Of a stretch of DNA of 64,000 nucleotides, positions 1 to 9,070 are shown one piece after another. The stretch is from an uncultured Micrococcaceae bacterium (lineage in GTDB: Bacteria; Actinomycetota; Actinomycetes; Actinomycetales; Micrococcaceae): NCBI GenBank assembly GCA_947502645.1, contig CANNAD010000001.1:62001-126000 (forward strand), read 5' to 3'. The notes beneath the pieces are model-generated. The model saw nothing but the letters and a program-made list of their open reading frames with translations, was not told the origin of the DNA and did not search any database. Positions within the stretch are counted from its first letter, which is position 1. Every line of letters starts with the position of its first letter. Position numbers and translations under genes: made by a program.

Positions 1-281
1 AGCAGAGCGCCACGGCACGCGAAGCCCGCTACGGTGCAGCAATGCAGGTACCGGACCGGGATGACGTAGCGGAAACTGTGGAACAGCAGCTGGAGGCAGA
101 AGCCGTGGTGACCTGTCTCGAGACACTGACACAGACTCAACAGGAGTCTGTGCGCATGGCCTACTACGGTGGACTGACCTACCGGGAAGTGGCAGAAAAA
201 CTCGGGGCTGCCGTCCCCACCATCAAATCCCGGATCCGGGATGGACTCATACGACTCAGGAACTGTCTGGAGGTGAATTGA
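1..281 (+). CDS. ECF RNA polymerase sigma factor, SigK-like, C-terminal part (5' end outside window)
   Basis: An open frame runs in from the window edge (codons in phase with base 3) and ends at TGA 279-281, giving about the last 92 residues. These contain sigma region 4: a helix that promotes -35 recognition with the helix-turn-helix LTYREVAEKLGAAVPTIKSR. The N-terminal region 2 is missing only because the window starts here. The stop lies one base before the next start, so it is translationally linked to the anti-sigma gene. That pairing suggests a SigK/RskA-type system in which the anti-sigma holds the sigma factor at the membrane. The SigK assignment rests mainly on the RskA-like partner. 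Confidence 0.85.
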   Translation, partial: QSATAREARYGAAMQVPDRDDVAETVEQQLEAEAVVTCLETLTQTQQESVRMAYYGGLTYREVAEKLGAAVPTIKSRIRDGLIRLRNCLEVN

Positions 282-282
282 A

Positions 283-1092
283 ATGCGGAACGACATGAAC
301 AATCAGTTCGGTGAAAACCTCACCCATGACCTGAAAAATGGCCTCTTGCTTGAATGGGCGGAGCTGTACGCACTCAATGCCCTCTCGGACGCAGAACGAA
401 CGCAGATCGAAGCCCATGTAGCAGCAGCAGATCCAGCGACCAGAGACCCGTTTGAGGCCAGAGTGGCAATGGCTCGCGATACCCTGTCCGCTGCCTACGG
501 CAATGTTCAGACGGAACCTCCTGCCGACCTCCTCGCCAGCATCATGACCGAGCTGCCTACCGCGGACAATGGTCAGAAAACCGGGGACAATTCAACGCCT
601 TCTGCAACGGTCTCCGATCTGGGCCAGCATCGGGAGAACCGGAAAAAGCGGTTTACTCCAGGCCAGTGGATCCTTTCCGCTGCGGCGGCCGTCGCCGTCA
701 TCGTCGCTGGTGTGACTGTCACGCAGAACCTGCAGCCGGACTCGCTCACGGACCAGATCATGACCGCCACAGACGTTCAGCAACGGACGCTGGACATCGC
801 CGGAGGTTCCGCAGAGGTCAGTGTCTCGGAATCGACGAACGCCGCCGTCGTGGCCATGCGTGACGTGCCACCTCCGCCCGAGGGCAAGGTTTACCAGATG
901 TGGCGCATACCCGCCGATGGCACGGCTCCAATACCCGCTGGAACGATGACCGGCGAAGACGTGGCCAACGGCAAGCCCACGCCAGTGTCCAATATTGACC
1001 CCTACTCGGCTCTGGCCATCACCATCGAACCAGAAGGCGGATCGAAAACGCCGACGACGCCGGTCATAGCCTCCATTCCGCTGGAAAGCTGA
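283..1092 (+). CDS. Anti-sigma factor, RskA family
   Basis: A 269-residue single-pass membrane protein. The N-terminal cytosolic part (about 1-120) has the WAELYALNALSDAE start typical of RskA-type anti-sigma domains. A hydrophobic segment near residues 127-148 crosses the membrane. The outer part carries the YQMWRIPADG and PAGTM signatures of the RskA C-terminal domain (PF10099). It should bind the sigma factor encoded immediately upstream and release it after regulated proteolysis. The ribosome site GGAGG at 269-273 lies inside the sigma gene, 9 nt before the ATG, consistent with coupled expression. There is no HxxxCxxC zinc motif, which fits RskA rather than ZAS anti-sigmas. Confidence 0.88.
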   Translation: MRNDMNNQFGENLTHDLKNGLLLEWAELYALNALSDAERTQIEAHVAAADPATRDPFEARVAMARDTLSAAYGNVQTEPPADLLASIMTELPTADNGQKTGDNSTPSATVSDLGQHRENRKKRFTPGQWILSAAAAVAVIVAGVTVTQNLQPDSLTDQIMTATDVQQRTLDIAGGSAEVSVSESTNAAVVAMRDVPPPPEGKVYQMWRIPADGTAPIPAGTMTGEDVANGKPTPVSNIDPYSALAITIEPEGGSKTPTTPVIASIPLES

Positions 1093-1116
1093 ACGACGCC
1101 TGAAACTCGTGCAGGT

Positions 1117-1881
1117 CTAGAAACCCGCGAAAGTCGCCGGGGTGTTCACGCCCACAACGTGAAACGCCTCGGCGCTGAGCCCGTCACCAAGACCGCCCCT
1201 CACAGCGTTTTCACGCAGGATGGATCTGACCCCGGAATCCATGGCGTCCAGCTCAGGATGCTGACTGGAATGAATGCGGATGGCCGCCAGCTTGGCGTCG
1301 GTATGGGATGAGATGTCCACAAAGTGGTTTTCGCGTTCCAGGGGCGCACCGTACAACCACATCCACTGAACCTTGAACGCTTCCAAGCCGGCATCTGCCA
1401 GTTCGGGATAGGCAAAGGGATTCTCCACCGCCGGATACACTGCCCTCGTCACAGCCTCGCCGCAGGCCAGGTGATCAGGGTGACTCTTCTGCAGCCGGTC
1501 CCAGCTCCGCTCCGGGTGCATAGCGACGACGATATCGGGACGCACCTCCCGGATGACCCGGACCACATCCCGGATGACGTCATGGCTGGCCTCGAGATAC
1601 CCGTCCGCGTAGCCCAACCAGCGGATATCCTCCACACCAACCAGCGCGGCAGCCGCCTTTTGTTCCGACTGACGCATTGCCACGATATCCGGACGGTGCG
1701 CGTCATCGAACCCGCCGGCGTCGCCGTCGGTCATGATGCAATACGTGACGTCCGCTCCGGCATCCGCCCACCCCGCGATCGTCCCCGCGGCACCAAAATC
1801 AATATCATCGGGATGTGCACCGAAGCACAACACCCGCCGGGGAGAGATACTCTTCGTGAGATTTCCCAAAGCCGCATTCAT
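1117..1881 (-). CDS. PIG-L family N-acetyl-sugar deacetylase-like protein
   Basis: About 254 residues. The N-terminal metal-binding signature GAHPDDIDFGAAG and the later SHPDHLACGEA motif (HxxH-like ligand) identify the PIG-L/LmbE fold, zinc-dependent deacetylases of N-acetylglucosaminyl substrates (MshB, Mca and others). I chose the ATG at 1881, 8 nt past the etfA stop, over longer versions that run into etfA. Gene order etfB-etfA-pigL on one strand suggests one transcript. Which substrate it uses cannot be told from the sequence; a role in mycothiol chemistry or in sugar deacetylation is possible. The link to ETF is unexplained but is a common actinobacterial arrangement. Confidence 0.85.
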   Translation of the reverse strand: MNAALGNLTKSISPRRVLCFGAHPDDIDFGAAGTIAGWADAGADVTYCIMTDGDAGGFDDAHRPDIVAMRQSEQKAAAALVGVEDIRWLGYADGYLEASHDVIRDVVRVIREVRPDIVVAMHPERSWDRLQKSHPDHLACGEAVTRAVYPAVENPFAYPELADAGLEAFKVQWMWLYGAPLERENHFVDISSHTDAKLAAIRIHSSQHPELDAMDSGVRSILRENAVRGGLGDGLSAEAFHVVGVNTPATFAGF

Positions 1882-1888
1882 GGACACG

Positions 1889-2842
1889 CTAACTCCGTCG
1901 CTTCTTGATCTCTTCTGTGGCCTGCGGCAGAACCGTGAACAGATCCCCCACGACTCCGAAATCTGCAATCTCGAAGACCGGCGAGTCAGCGTCCTTGTTC
2001 ACAGCCACGATGACTTTCGATGTCTGCATCCCCGCCTTTTGCTGAATGGCACCCGAGATTCCGGCTGAAATGTACAACTGCGGGGATACAACCTGGCCGG
2101 TCTGGCCCACCTGGGCGGAATGTTCTATCCAGCCGGCGTCCGTAGCTTCACGGGAAGCGCCTACGGCACCACCCAAAGCGTCCGCGAGCGCCTCGATCAC
2201 ACTGAAGTCGCCATTGACGCCGCGCCCGCCGGCGACGACGACGCTGGCCTCGGTGAGTGAAGGTCGCGTACTCGGCTTGTTATTGTCCCGGCGGGTAATC
2301 CGTGCGGCTTTGACTGTCCCAGTCTCCGGGCACTGGATGCGCACCTGCTCCGGCAGCTCCGGATCTGCTGCTGGCTGCGGCTCGACGCTGTTCGGTTTGA
2401 TGGTCAGGACCGGCGTGCCATGGGTTACCTTCGCCGTCGCCAGATAAGAGCCTGCAAGGTCGGACTTCGTGGCCGTGAACCCCTCACCCACGCTCACAAC
2501 ATCCGAGATGACACCCGAGAAAATCTTGATGCCGAGCCGGGCGGCGATTTCCTTACTCTCGAATCCGTTGTCCAACAGCACAGCCGACGGCGATACCTCC
2601 TGAACAACAGTGGCCAGGAAAGCCGCCTTCGGGGCCACCAGGAACTGGTCAAGCTCGCGGGTGGGAAGACAAATCGCGAGTGCACCGAATTCACCCAGAG
2701 CTTCTGCAACGCCGTTCTCCACAGAAGGAACGCCGACAGCAACCACGGCATCGCCATGAGCAGCAGCGATCGTCAGCAGTTCCCTGTCCGGCTTCGATAG
2801 CGGGACAACTGGATGGTCAAGATACACCAGGACGGACGCCAT
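1889..2842 (-). CDS. etfA: Electron transfer flavoprotein subunit alpha
   Basis: A 317-residue protein with the N-terminal nucleotide-fold domain and a C-terminal FAD-binding domain that includes VVAGGRGV and the PQLYISAGISGAIQQKAGM signature, followed by AVNKDADSPVFEIADFGVVGD. ETF is a soluble heterodimer that moves electrons from acyl-CoA and other flavin dehydrogenases to ETF:quinone oxidoreductase. Translation starts at ATG 2842 behind a good AAGGAG site. The beta subunit is encoded 59 nt upstream on the same strand, so the two subunits are made together. Confidence 0.95.
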   Translation of the reverse strand: MASVLVYLDHPVVPLSKPDRELLTIAAAHGDAVVAVGVPSVENGVAEALGEFGALAICLPTRELDQFLVAPKAAFLATVVQEVSPSAVLLDNGFESKEIAARLGIKIFSGVISDVVSVGEGFTATKSDLAGSYLATAKVTHGTPVLTIKPNSVEPQPAADPELPEQVRIQCPETGTVKAARITRRDNNKPSTRPSLTEASVVVAGGRGVNGDFSVIEALADALGGAVGASREATDAGWIEHSAQVGQTGQVVSPQLYISAGISGAIQQKAGMQTSKVIVAVNKDADSPVFEIADFGVVGDLFTVLPQATEEIKKRRS

Positions 2843-2901
2843 GCTCCGTACTCCTTTACGTCGATAGCCCAGGGTCCGAGGACCACAAATGGGAAGTGTG
2901 C

Positions 2902-3738
2902 CTAGAGCAGTTTCTGGCTCTCCAGGAAGTCAACAAGCTGAATGCCGGCGTCGCCTTCGTCCATGATGATCACGCCCTGTTCGCGCGGGGCACGAGGCTG
3001 AGCCGAATCCACCGTTGTCCAGGCGCCCGCGAAACCGACCGCTGAAGCGTCCACACCAAGGTCCGCCAGAGTCACAACATGCAACGGCTTCTTCTTCGCC
3101 GCAATGATGGACCGGAAGTCAGGGTACCGCGGTTCGTTGATCTGATCCGTCACAGAGACCAGCGCCGGCAGCGGGGCTTCGAGCACATCCGTGTGCGTCG
3201 CTCCCTCGCGCCGTGCCCGCAGAACCGGGGCGTCGCCGTCGTACGTGATTTCCGCGGAGGAAACGAAGGTGACCTGCGGCAGGTCCAGCCGTTCAGCCAC
3301 CTGCGCCGGAACCAACGACGTCTCCCCGTCGGTAGAGGCCATTCCAGTGATCACCAGATCCACGCCGTCGTCACCGGCGATGTAGCGGATCAAGGCCGCA
3401 AGAGCCAGTGACGTGCCTGCTGCATCCGAACCCGCGAGCGCGGCATCATTGAGATGAAAACCCTCATGGGCGCCGATCTGCAAAGCCTTCTTGACTGCGT
3501 TGACAGCCTGGTCCGGCCCCATGGTCACAGCCGTGACCTTACCGCCCGAGGACTTGCCGCCAGCAGCCTCCACCAACTGGAGCGCAGCCTCCAACGCATA
3601 TTCGTCGAGCTCGGAAAGAATGCTCTCAGAGCGGTCCACCGTGAAATTCTCGTCCGTCAGGGAACGGTCAAACTGCGTATCAGGCACGTGTTTGACCAGA
3701 ACCACAATGTTCAACGGTGCCTCTGCTGCCGTGTGCAT
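2902..3738 (-). CDS. etfB: Electron transfer flavoprotein subunit beta
   Basis: 278 residues beginning with the NIVVLVKHVPDTQFDRSL strand-loop of ETF-beta (FixA). It carries the AMP-binding domain, including the TGMASTDGETSLVPAQVAE region that serves as the family signature. It forms the heterodimer with the alpha subunit encoded directly downstream. The ATG at 3738 has an AAAGG ribosome site about 8 nt upstream. First gene of the etfB-etfA-pigL group; a hairpin at 3806-3837 separates it from the htrA-like gene that ends upstream on the same strand. Confidence 0.94.
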   Translation of the reverse strand: MHTAAEAPLNIVVLVKHVPDTQFDRSLTDENFTVDRSESILSELDEYALEAALQLVEAAGGKSSGGKVTAVTMGPDQAVNAVKKALQIGAHEGFHLNDAALAGSDAAGTSLALAALIRYIAGDDGVDLVITGMASTDGETSLVPAQVAERLDLPQVTFVSSAEITYDGDAPVLRARREGATHTDVLEAPLPALVSVTDQINEPRYPDFRSIIAAKKKPLHVVTLADLGVDASAVGFAGAWTTVDSAQPRAPREQGVIIMDEGDAGIQLVDFLESQKLL

Positions 3739-3805
3739 TATCGCCTTTCGCGCTGTAGTCGCTGATTCAACCCGCAGGTCACACTCCTAGCTAACCACGA
3801 CGACG

Positions 3806-3837
3806 CCCTGGGCACATGCTCGCGCGCATGCCCAGGG
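3806..3837 (-). terminator. Hairpin between htrA-like gene and etfB
   Basis: A 9-bp inverted repeat (CCCTGGGCA and TGCCCAGGG) with a 14-nt GC-rich loop lies just past the stop of the htrA-like gene. There is no T-run on the minus strand after it, so it may be a weak terminator or an mRNA-stabilising structure. Confidence 0.4.
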
Positions 3838-3849
3838 TACTTCGGTGCG

Positions 3850-5277
3850 TTAGCCCTCGCCGAGAGCACCTGTAGTGATATCGACGGTCTGGGACTCGCC
3901 GTCACGCGTGAACGTCAACGAAACCGTGGAACCCGCAGCCTGTTCCCGCACGACGGCGGTCAGCTCCCGGGCGTCCTCGATGGAGTCGCCGTCGAACGCG
4001 GTGATGACATCGTTCGGCTGCAGCCCAGCCTTGGCGGCAGGAGAATCAGGCACCACTTCCCCTACCTGCGCACCAACCGAGAACGTTGTCTGCGCACCGG
4101 CCCCCTGAGCCGGATGCGGGCGCACCGTCACGCCGAGACGACCATGCGTAGCCGAACCATTACTGATCAGCTCCTCGGCAACACGCTCCGCATAGTTGAT
4201 GGGGATGGAGAACCCGACGCCGATGTTGCCGCTGTTTTCGTCGGCTCCGGCGATCGCGACGTTGACCCCTATGATTTCGCCCTCGGAGTTGACCAGGGCA
4301 CCGCCGGAATTGCCGTGATTGATCGCAGCATCAGTCTGGATGACATTGAGCAGAATGCTGCCCTGCTCCGAGGACTGCTGATCGCCTTTGCCATCTGGTG
4401 GAGCGAAACGCCAGTCCCCGCCGTCTTCCCCTCCCTCAGCGCTGTCTGATTGGTCTTTGGGAACAGCCGAGGAAGCCACTGAGATGGTTCGGTCCACAGT
4501 AGAAATGATGCCGTCAGTCACGGTGCCGCTGAGGCCAAGCGGGGCACCGATAGCAACTGCGGTGTCCCCCACATTGATCTCGTCCGAGTTGGCCAGGACA
4601 GCTGGAACCAGATTGGGAGCGTCGATTTTCAGCACCGCGAGATCCGAGAGCGGATCCAGACCGACAAGCTTGGCGGCATATACCGAACCATCACTGAGCC
4701 GCACCTCGATGTTCGCGTCCTTGACCTGACCGCCCACGGTTGCCACGTGGTTGTTCGTCAGAATGTGCCCCTCTTCGTCGAGGATGATTCCGGATCCTGA
4801 ACCACCGGAGTTCTGGCCCGTAGCGGAAATCGTGACAACGCTTGGAGCTGCCTTTTTAGCCGCCGCGGTTACCGGCGTGACGTTGTTCGGATCATTGATG
4901 ACAACCGAGTCCTGCCCGCTGGTCGACACGGCAACAGGCTGCTGATCGTCGGTAGCGAAGTCATAACCAACTGCCACTCCCCCGCCAGCCAGCCCCGCTA
5001 TGAGCATTCCTGCAACAAGGGTGCCGGCACCGAACCGTCCGCGCCCGTTCCGTTGCTGGTAGTGCGGTCCTTGTGCGCGTGTAGCAGCAAACGGCGGTCC
5101 ATCAGGGTTGGAAGAGGCAGGCTGTTGACCCGCAGACGGATAGCCATACCCACCCGGTGCGGACGGTGGAAGCTGAGGCCGAGGAGGCAGCTGATTGCCG
5201 GAGTACGGGCCCTGAAAGGCTGAACCGTTCTCTGAAGTGCCGGAGGCCCATCCGCGATCGCCGTTGTTCTCTGTCAT
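3850..5277 (-). CDS. Trypsin-like serine protease with PDZ domain, HtrA/DegP type
   Basis: About 475 residues. A long polar, Gly/Pro-rich cytosolic N-terminus is followed by one membrane segment (FGAGTLVAGMLIAGLAGG), an S1 protease domain and one C-terminal PDZ domain (GRLGVTVRPHP through PNDVITAFDG). The catalytic triad is visible: His in LTNNHVATVGG, Asp in LSDLAVLKID and Ser in HGNSGGALVN. This is the usual layout of actinobacterial membrane-bound HtrA proteases for extracytoplasmic quality control. I take the ATG at 5277, preceded by GAAAGGAA; the 78 codons in frame upstream look non-coding and run into the divergent promoter. It is not next to the sigE/anti-sigma pair at 54175-55732, where an htrA often sits in relatives. 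Confidence 0.92.
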   Translation of the reverse strand: MTENNGDRGWASGTSENGSAFQGPYSGNQLPPRPQLPPSAPGGYGYPSAGQQPASSNPDGPPFAATRAQGPHYQQRNGRGRFGAGTLVAGMLIAGLAGGGVAVGYDFATDDQQPVAVSTSGQDSVVINDPNNVTPVTAAAKKAAPSVVTISATGQNSGGSGSGIILDEEGHILTNNHVATVGGQVKDANIEVRLSDGSVYAAKLVGLDPLSDLAVLKIDAPNLVPAVLANSDEINVGDTAVAIGAPLGLSGTVTDGIISTVDRTISVASSAVPKDQSDSAEGGEDGGDWRFAPPDGKGDQQSSEQGSILLNVIQTDAAINHGNSGGALVNSEGEIIGVNVAIAGADENSGNIGVGFSIPINYAERVAEELISNGSATHGRLGVTVRPHPAQGAGAQTTFSVGAQVGEVVPDSPAAKAGLQPNDVITAFDGDSIEDARELTAVVREQAAGSTVSLTFTRDGESQTVDITTGALGEG

Positions 5278-5460
5278 GCCTGTGTTCCTTTCACTGTTCT
5301 GGAGCCAGTCTGCCATCGCTAGCTGGAGGCCGCTGGAACGGAAGCTGGGACTTTGCTGTGCGTCAGCCCTACAACTCGGCCCGCTGACGACGGCGACCTC
5401 ATAACAATTTGGGCCGGGAACGCGCGGAACGGCAACGGCGTTGAGAGGGTAAATGAGCGG

Positions 5461-5489
5461 TGGACTGGGTCTGGGCCGGGCCATAGACT
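5461..5489 (+). promoter_or_regulatory. Predicted promoter of the TPM-domain gene
   Basis: TGGACT (5461-5466), a 17-nt spacer and TAGACT (5484-5489) fit a housekeeping actinobacterial promoter. The start codon is about 39 nt past the -10 box. Confidence 0.45.
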
Positions 5490-5527
5490 CTAAATGTCCT
5501 CCGACCCACAAAGCTGAAGGGTTTTAC

Positions 5528-7591
5528 ATGCGATCAATGACGAAACGGTGGACGACGGCGGTGGGTCTCGGACTGCTCCTGAGCCTGTCGGCCGTGAGCG
5601 CACAGGCGGCGCCTCCGGTGGATTTTCCGCCCGGACAGTTCGTCGTCGATGACTCTGGTGTCCTGGGAGGCAGCCTGAGCGAGGTCGAATCCGCCGTAAC
5701 GCAGCTCCAGCAGGATTCCGGATACACCCTCTACGTGACCTACGTCGATGACTTCTCTGATTCCGCAAGCGCCGCTGCCTGGGTGGATCAAACTGCCGAG
5801 CTCAATCAGCTGGGGTCCGAAGAAGCGCTCCTGGCGATCGCAGTGGAAGAGCGTCAGCTGGAGATCGGCACGAGCAGTGCTGGTCAGATCACCCAGGAAC
5901 AGCGCGAGAACATCAAACAGGCTGCTCTGGATCCCCTGCTTGGGCAGGAGTCAATCTCCTCCGATGAGTGGGCCGCAGCAGCGATCGGCGCAACGGCTTC
6001 GCTGGAGGACATCGTCAACGGGGGCGACGGCGACGCATCCGCGTCATTGTCCGGCTCAATCTTCGGCCCAATGCTGCTCGTGGGAGCACTCGTGATCATC
6101 GGCTTCGCAGGATTCTACTTCTACAAACGTTCACGCGCATCGAAGAAGTCCGGTCCAAAATACGAGATCCAGCACGACCAGGACGGCGAACCGATTGATC
6201 CGCTCGCCGCATTGTCCGTTCAGGACCTTCGTCTACGCGCCGGCCGCCTTCTCATCGCGGCGGATAACGCCATCAAGTCCAGCGAGCAGGAATTGGGTTT
6301 CGCTGAAGCACAGTATGGTCGCGAGACGGTCAAGCCATTCGCCGATGACATCTCCAGCGCAAAGAACCACATGACCGAGTCCTTCAAACTGCAGCAGCAG
6401 CTCGATGACCATATTCCGGACACCGAAGAACAACAACGCACCTGGCTCGGGGACATCGTCCGGCGATGCGAGTCGGTGAGCAGTTCCCTCCAGGAACACA
6501 AGGAAGACTTCGACAAGCTGCGCGAGCTCGAACGCCGCGCGCCCGAGGCGCTTGCCTCCGCGAAAGCCGGTGCACAGGCAGCACGCGGGCGACTGGCTGA
6601 AGCCGCTTCGAGCCTCGACACGCTTCGACGCGAGTACGAGGACTCCGCGCTGAGCCAGATCAACGACAACGTGGAAGAAGCATCCGAGCGGCTCGACTTC
6701 GTCGAGACAGCGGCACGCAATGCCCAGGAGAAGCTCGACGCAGCTGACACTGCGTCCGCGGTCCTGGCAGTGCGCGCCGCCGAGGAAAGCACCCATCAGG
6801 CCGAAGTCCTCATCGAAGCGGTGCGAAAGACAGCCGATGGGCTGGCAGCGGCCCGCAAGGAAATGCAGGACGCCGTCGCAGCAGCGTCCCAGGACCTCGC
6901 CAAGGCGCGGGCCATAGTCCGCAGCGGCCAGCACCCCGAGCTGACCGGAGATGTAGCAGCAGTCCAGGCCGCTCTGGATGCCGTGTCGGATGAAGTGGCA
7001 TCAGGAAAGATCGATCCCAACGCACTGCTTCAGCGCATCGAGAATGCGCACAGGCAGCTGGATGAGTCTCTGACAGGCGTCAGCAACCAACAGGACAGGG
7101 CACGCCGGGCACGGGAATCGCTTCAGCATTCCCTGATGTCGGCGCAGGCTCAGGTCTCGGGGACCTCTGACTACATCCGCGCACGCCGCGGCGGCGTCGG
7201 CAGCGAAGCACGTACGCGTCTGGCCGAAGCTGAACGGAACATCGACTACGCGATGCAGATCCAGTCCTCGGATCCCGTCGCGGCCCTCTCACATGCCCAA
7301 CAGGCCAACGCACTCGCACAACAGGCAGCACAACGTGCGCAGGACGACGTCGAAGGATTCGGTGCCGGGATGGGCGGGTACGGCGGCGGCTACGGCGGTC
7401 GTCGCGGCGGCGGAGGCGGACTCGGCGGTGCCCTGCTCGGAGGCATCCTCCTGGGGCAGGTCCTCGACGGCGACGGCGGAATGTTTGGCGGCGGAGACAT
7501 GTTTGGCGGCGGAGGCGGCGACATGTTCGGCGGCGGCGGTTTTGGTGGCGGCGGGTTCGGCGGCTTCGACTCCTCCGGCGGCAGTTTCTAG
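5528..7591 (+). CDS. TPM-domain membrane protein with long coiled coil and Gly-rich tail
   Basis: About 687 residues. A signal peptide ending near QAA is followed by a TPM domain (PF04536; YgcG/Psb32 family, about residues 35-170), one transmembrane helix (GPMLLVGALVIIGFAGFYFY), then roughly 400 residues of Ala/Glu/Gln-rich coiled coil. The last 80 residues are almost pure glycine with repeated MFGGGG-type units, ending DSSGGSF. ATG 5528 is chosen because of the AAGGG site just upstream and the signal peptide that follows. The pspA-like gene begins 59 nt downstream. The pair suggests a cell-envelope maintenance module; the biochemical role of the actinobacterial protein is unknown. Confidence 0.88.
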   Translation: MRSMTKRWTTAVGLGLLLSLSAVSAQAAPPVDFPPGQFVVDDSGVLGGSLSEVESAVTQLQQDSGYTLYVTYVDDFSDSASAAAWVDQTAELNQLGSEEALLAIAVEERQLEIGTSSAGQITQEQRENIKQAALDPLLGQESISSDEWAAAAIGATASLEDIVNGGDGDASASLSGSIFGPMLLVGALVIIGFAGFYFYKRSRASKKSGPKYEIQHDQDGEPIDPLAALSVQDLRLRAGRLLIAADNAIKSSEQELGFAEAQYGRETVKPFADDISSAKNHMTESFKLQQQLDDHIPDTEEQQRTWLGDIVRRCESVSSSLQEHKEDFDKLRELERRAPEALASAKAGAQAARGRLAEAASSLDTLRREYEDSALSQINDNVEEASERLDFVETAARNAQEKLDAADTASAVLAVRAAEESTHQAEVLIEAVRKTADGLAAARKEMQDAVAAASQDLAKARAIVRSGQHPELTGDVAAVQAALDAVSDEVASGKIDPNALLQRIENAHRQLDESLTGVSNQQDRARRARESLQHSLMSAQAQVSGTSDYIRARRGGVGSEARTRLAEAERNIDYAMQIQSSDPVAALSHAQQANALAQQAAQRAQDDVEGFGAGMGGYGGGYGGRRGGGGGLGGALLGGILLGQVLDGDGGMFGGGDMFGGGGGDMFGGGGFGGGGFGGFDSSGGSF

Positions 7592-7650
7592 ATCCAGCGA
7601 GCAACAGTTTTTATCAGTCAGCAAAGTCAGAACCACTGAAAGGTTATCCA

Positions 7651-8418
7651 ATGGTAAAGCAGTCAATTTTCGGGCGTATTGCGCAACTCGCCAAGGCGAA
7701 CATCAACGCAATGCTGGATCAGGCCGAGGATCCGCAGAAGATGCTCGACCAGATGGTCCGCGACTACTCCAACAACATCGCCGAGGCTGAAAGTGCCGTA
7801 GCGCAGACCATCGGTAACCTGCGGATGCTCCAGGACGATTACAACGAGGATCTGGACAACGCCCGTGAGTGGGGCAACAAGGCATTGGCGGCTTCCCGCA
7901 GGGCCGACGAATATCGTGCCTCAGGTGACACCACCGACGCCGCGAAGTTCGATAACCTCGCGAAGGTCGCAATCCAGCGGCAGATCACCTCGGAGAATGA
8001 GGCCAAGGGTGCCGAGCCAACGATCGCGTCGCAGACGGAGATCGTTGAGAAGCTCAAGGACGGCCTCAACAAGATGAACGAGAAGCTCAACGAGCTCAGC
8101 CGCAAGCGCGACGAACTCGTGGCCCGCGCACGCACGGCAGACGCCCAGTCTCAGGTTCAGGATGCTGTGAAGAGCCTTGACTTCATGGATCCCACGTCCG
8201 AAGTTGGTCGCTTCGAGGAAAAGGTCCGTCGTGAGGAAGCGCGCGTGCGCGGTCAGGAGGAGCTCAACGCGTCCAGCCTGGACGCTCAGTTCGAAAGCCT
8301 GGAGGACCTCGGCGAGCAGACAGAGATCGAAGCCCGTCTGGCCGCGCTGAAGTCCGGCAGCTCGGATTCACAGCAGGCCTCAATCGGTCAGGGAACGGGC
8401 TCAGCTTCCAACAGCTGA
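7651..8418 (+). CDS. pspA: PspA/IM30 family membrane-stress protein
   Basis: 255 residues, mostly alpha-helical coiled coil. It begins MVKQSIFGRIAQLAKANIN, the amphipathic helix that PspA/Vipp1 proteins use to touch the membrane, followed by the LDQAEDPQKMLDQMVRDY signature. These proteins are ESCRT-III-like and assemble on damaged membranes. A GAAAGG site precedes ATG 7651. It lies 59 nt after the TPM-domain gene and is closed by a strong terminator. The low-complexity Ser/Gln tail is not conserved in the family. Confidence 0.93.
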   Translation: MVKQSIFGRIAQLAKANINAMLDQAEDPQKMLDQMVRDYSNNIAEAESAVAQTIGNLRMLQDDYNEDLDNAREWGNKALAASRRADEYRASGDTTDAAKFDNLAKVAIQRQITSENEAKGAEPTIASQTEIVEKLKDGLNKMNEKLNELSRKRDELVARARTADAQSQVQDAVKSLDFMDPTSEVGRFEEKVRREEARVRGQEELNASSLDAQFESLEDLGEQTEIEARLAALKSGSSDSQQASIGQGTGSASNS

Positions 8419-8440
8419 CCTCAGAGTTTCTTCCTGCTTC

Positions 8441-8490
8441 AGGGGCGGGCACCGACGATGCGTAGCATCAGGTGCCCGCCCCTTCTGTTT
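8441..8490. terminator. Strong terminator between pspA and the DUF6328 gene
   Basis: A perfect 13-bp stem (AGGGGCGGGCACC at 8441-8453 with 8471-8483) encloses a second small stem (GATGC/GCATC) and is followed by TTCTGTTTG. It sits between convergent genes and could serve both. Confidence 0.85.
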
Positions 8491-8525
8491 GTTCAACGGG
8501 TGCCTGATGTCAGCACCGCCGCCCC

Positions 8526-9029
8526 TCAGCGCGCCCTGTCCACGTTCCGGCGCCGAAGTAGAAGTGGCAGGACCACCCAGAGTCCTACAACCGTCGAGGC
8601 CAGCGCCAAGGCCGTGATGGTGCCGGCGGCTCTGCCCAGGACGATGTCGAAGATCAATCCGACCGTACCCATGAGGATCATCCCCACCAGGATCATCGCG
8701 ATCCGCAGGATCCTGTCGCTATTTCGTACCAGAGCGTCTTTGATGTGCAGCTGGAAGAACGTGCGGTGCATGACGACGGTGGCCAGCAGGAGAACCGTGA
8801 TGAGGGCGGCCAGGATAACCAGAACCAGGTATACCGCGACCTGAAAGCGGTCCAGCTCCGGGAATCTTGCCTGGAACGGCAGGGTGAGCAGAAAACCAAC
8901 AAGGATCTGGATGCCTGTCTGTAGGACCCTCAGCTCCTGGAGTAGCTCATGCCAGTTGCGGTCCAACCTCTGAAAATCGGACTCGCCGCGGCCGTCGTCC
9001 TCGGCCAGCCTGGTGCGTTGTTCTTTCAT
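8526..9029 (-). CDS. DUF6328 family membrane protein
   Basis: 167 residues with a charged N-terminus, then four hydrophobic segments (around residues 38-55, 65-88, 108-128 and 135-158) and an Arg-rich end. The pattern NWHELLQELRVLQTGIQILVGFLLTLPF matches the start of DUF6328 proteins, whose function is unknown. The gene appears leaderless: TACACT on the minus strand lies 6 nt before the ATG. Confidence 0.8.
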   Translation of the reverse strand: MKEQRTRLAEDDGRGESDFQRLDRNWHELLQELRVLQTGIQILVGFLLTLPFQARFPELDRFQVAVYLVLVILAALITVLLLATVVMHRTFFQLHIKDALVRNSDRILRIAMILVGMILMGTVGLIFDIVLGRAAGTITALALASTVVGLWVVLPLLLRRRNVDRAR

Positions 9030-9035
9030 CGTTTC

Positions 9036-9041
9036 AGTGTA
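9036..9041 (-). promoter_or_regulatory. -10 box of a leaderless transcript (DUF6328 gene)
   Basis: TACACT on the minus strand, with a 6-nt gap to the ATG at 9029. Transcription would begin at or next to the start codon; no ribosome site is visible. Confidence 0.5.
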
Positions 9042-9070
9042 CGGTTCACCACCCGACGTCAGGGGTTACC

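Noticed and set aside
7375-7591. GGC-rich tandem tract considered as a stand-alone DNA repeat
   Set aside because: It is the coding sequence of the Gly-rich tail of the TPM-domain protein, in frame to the stop.
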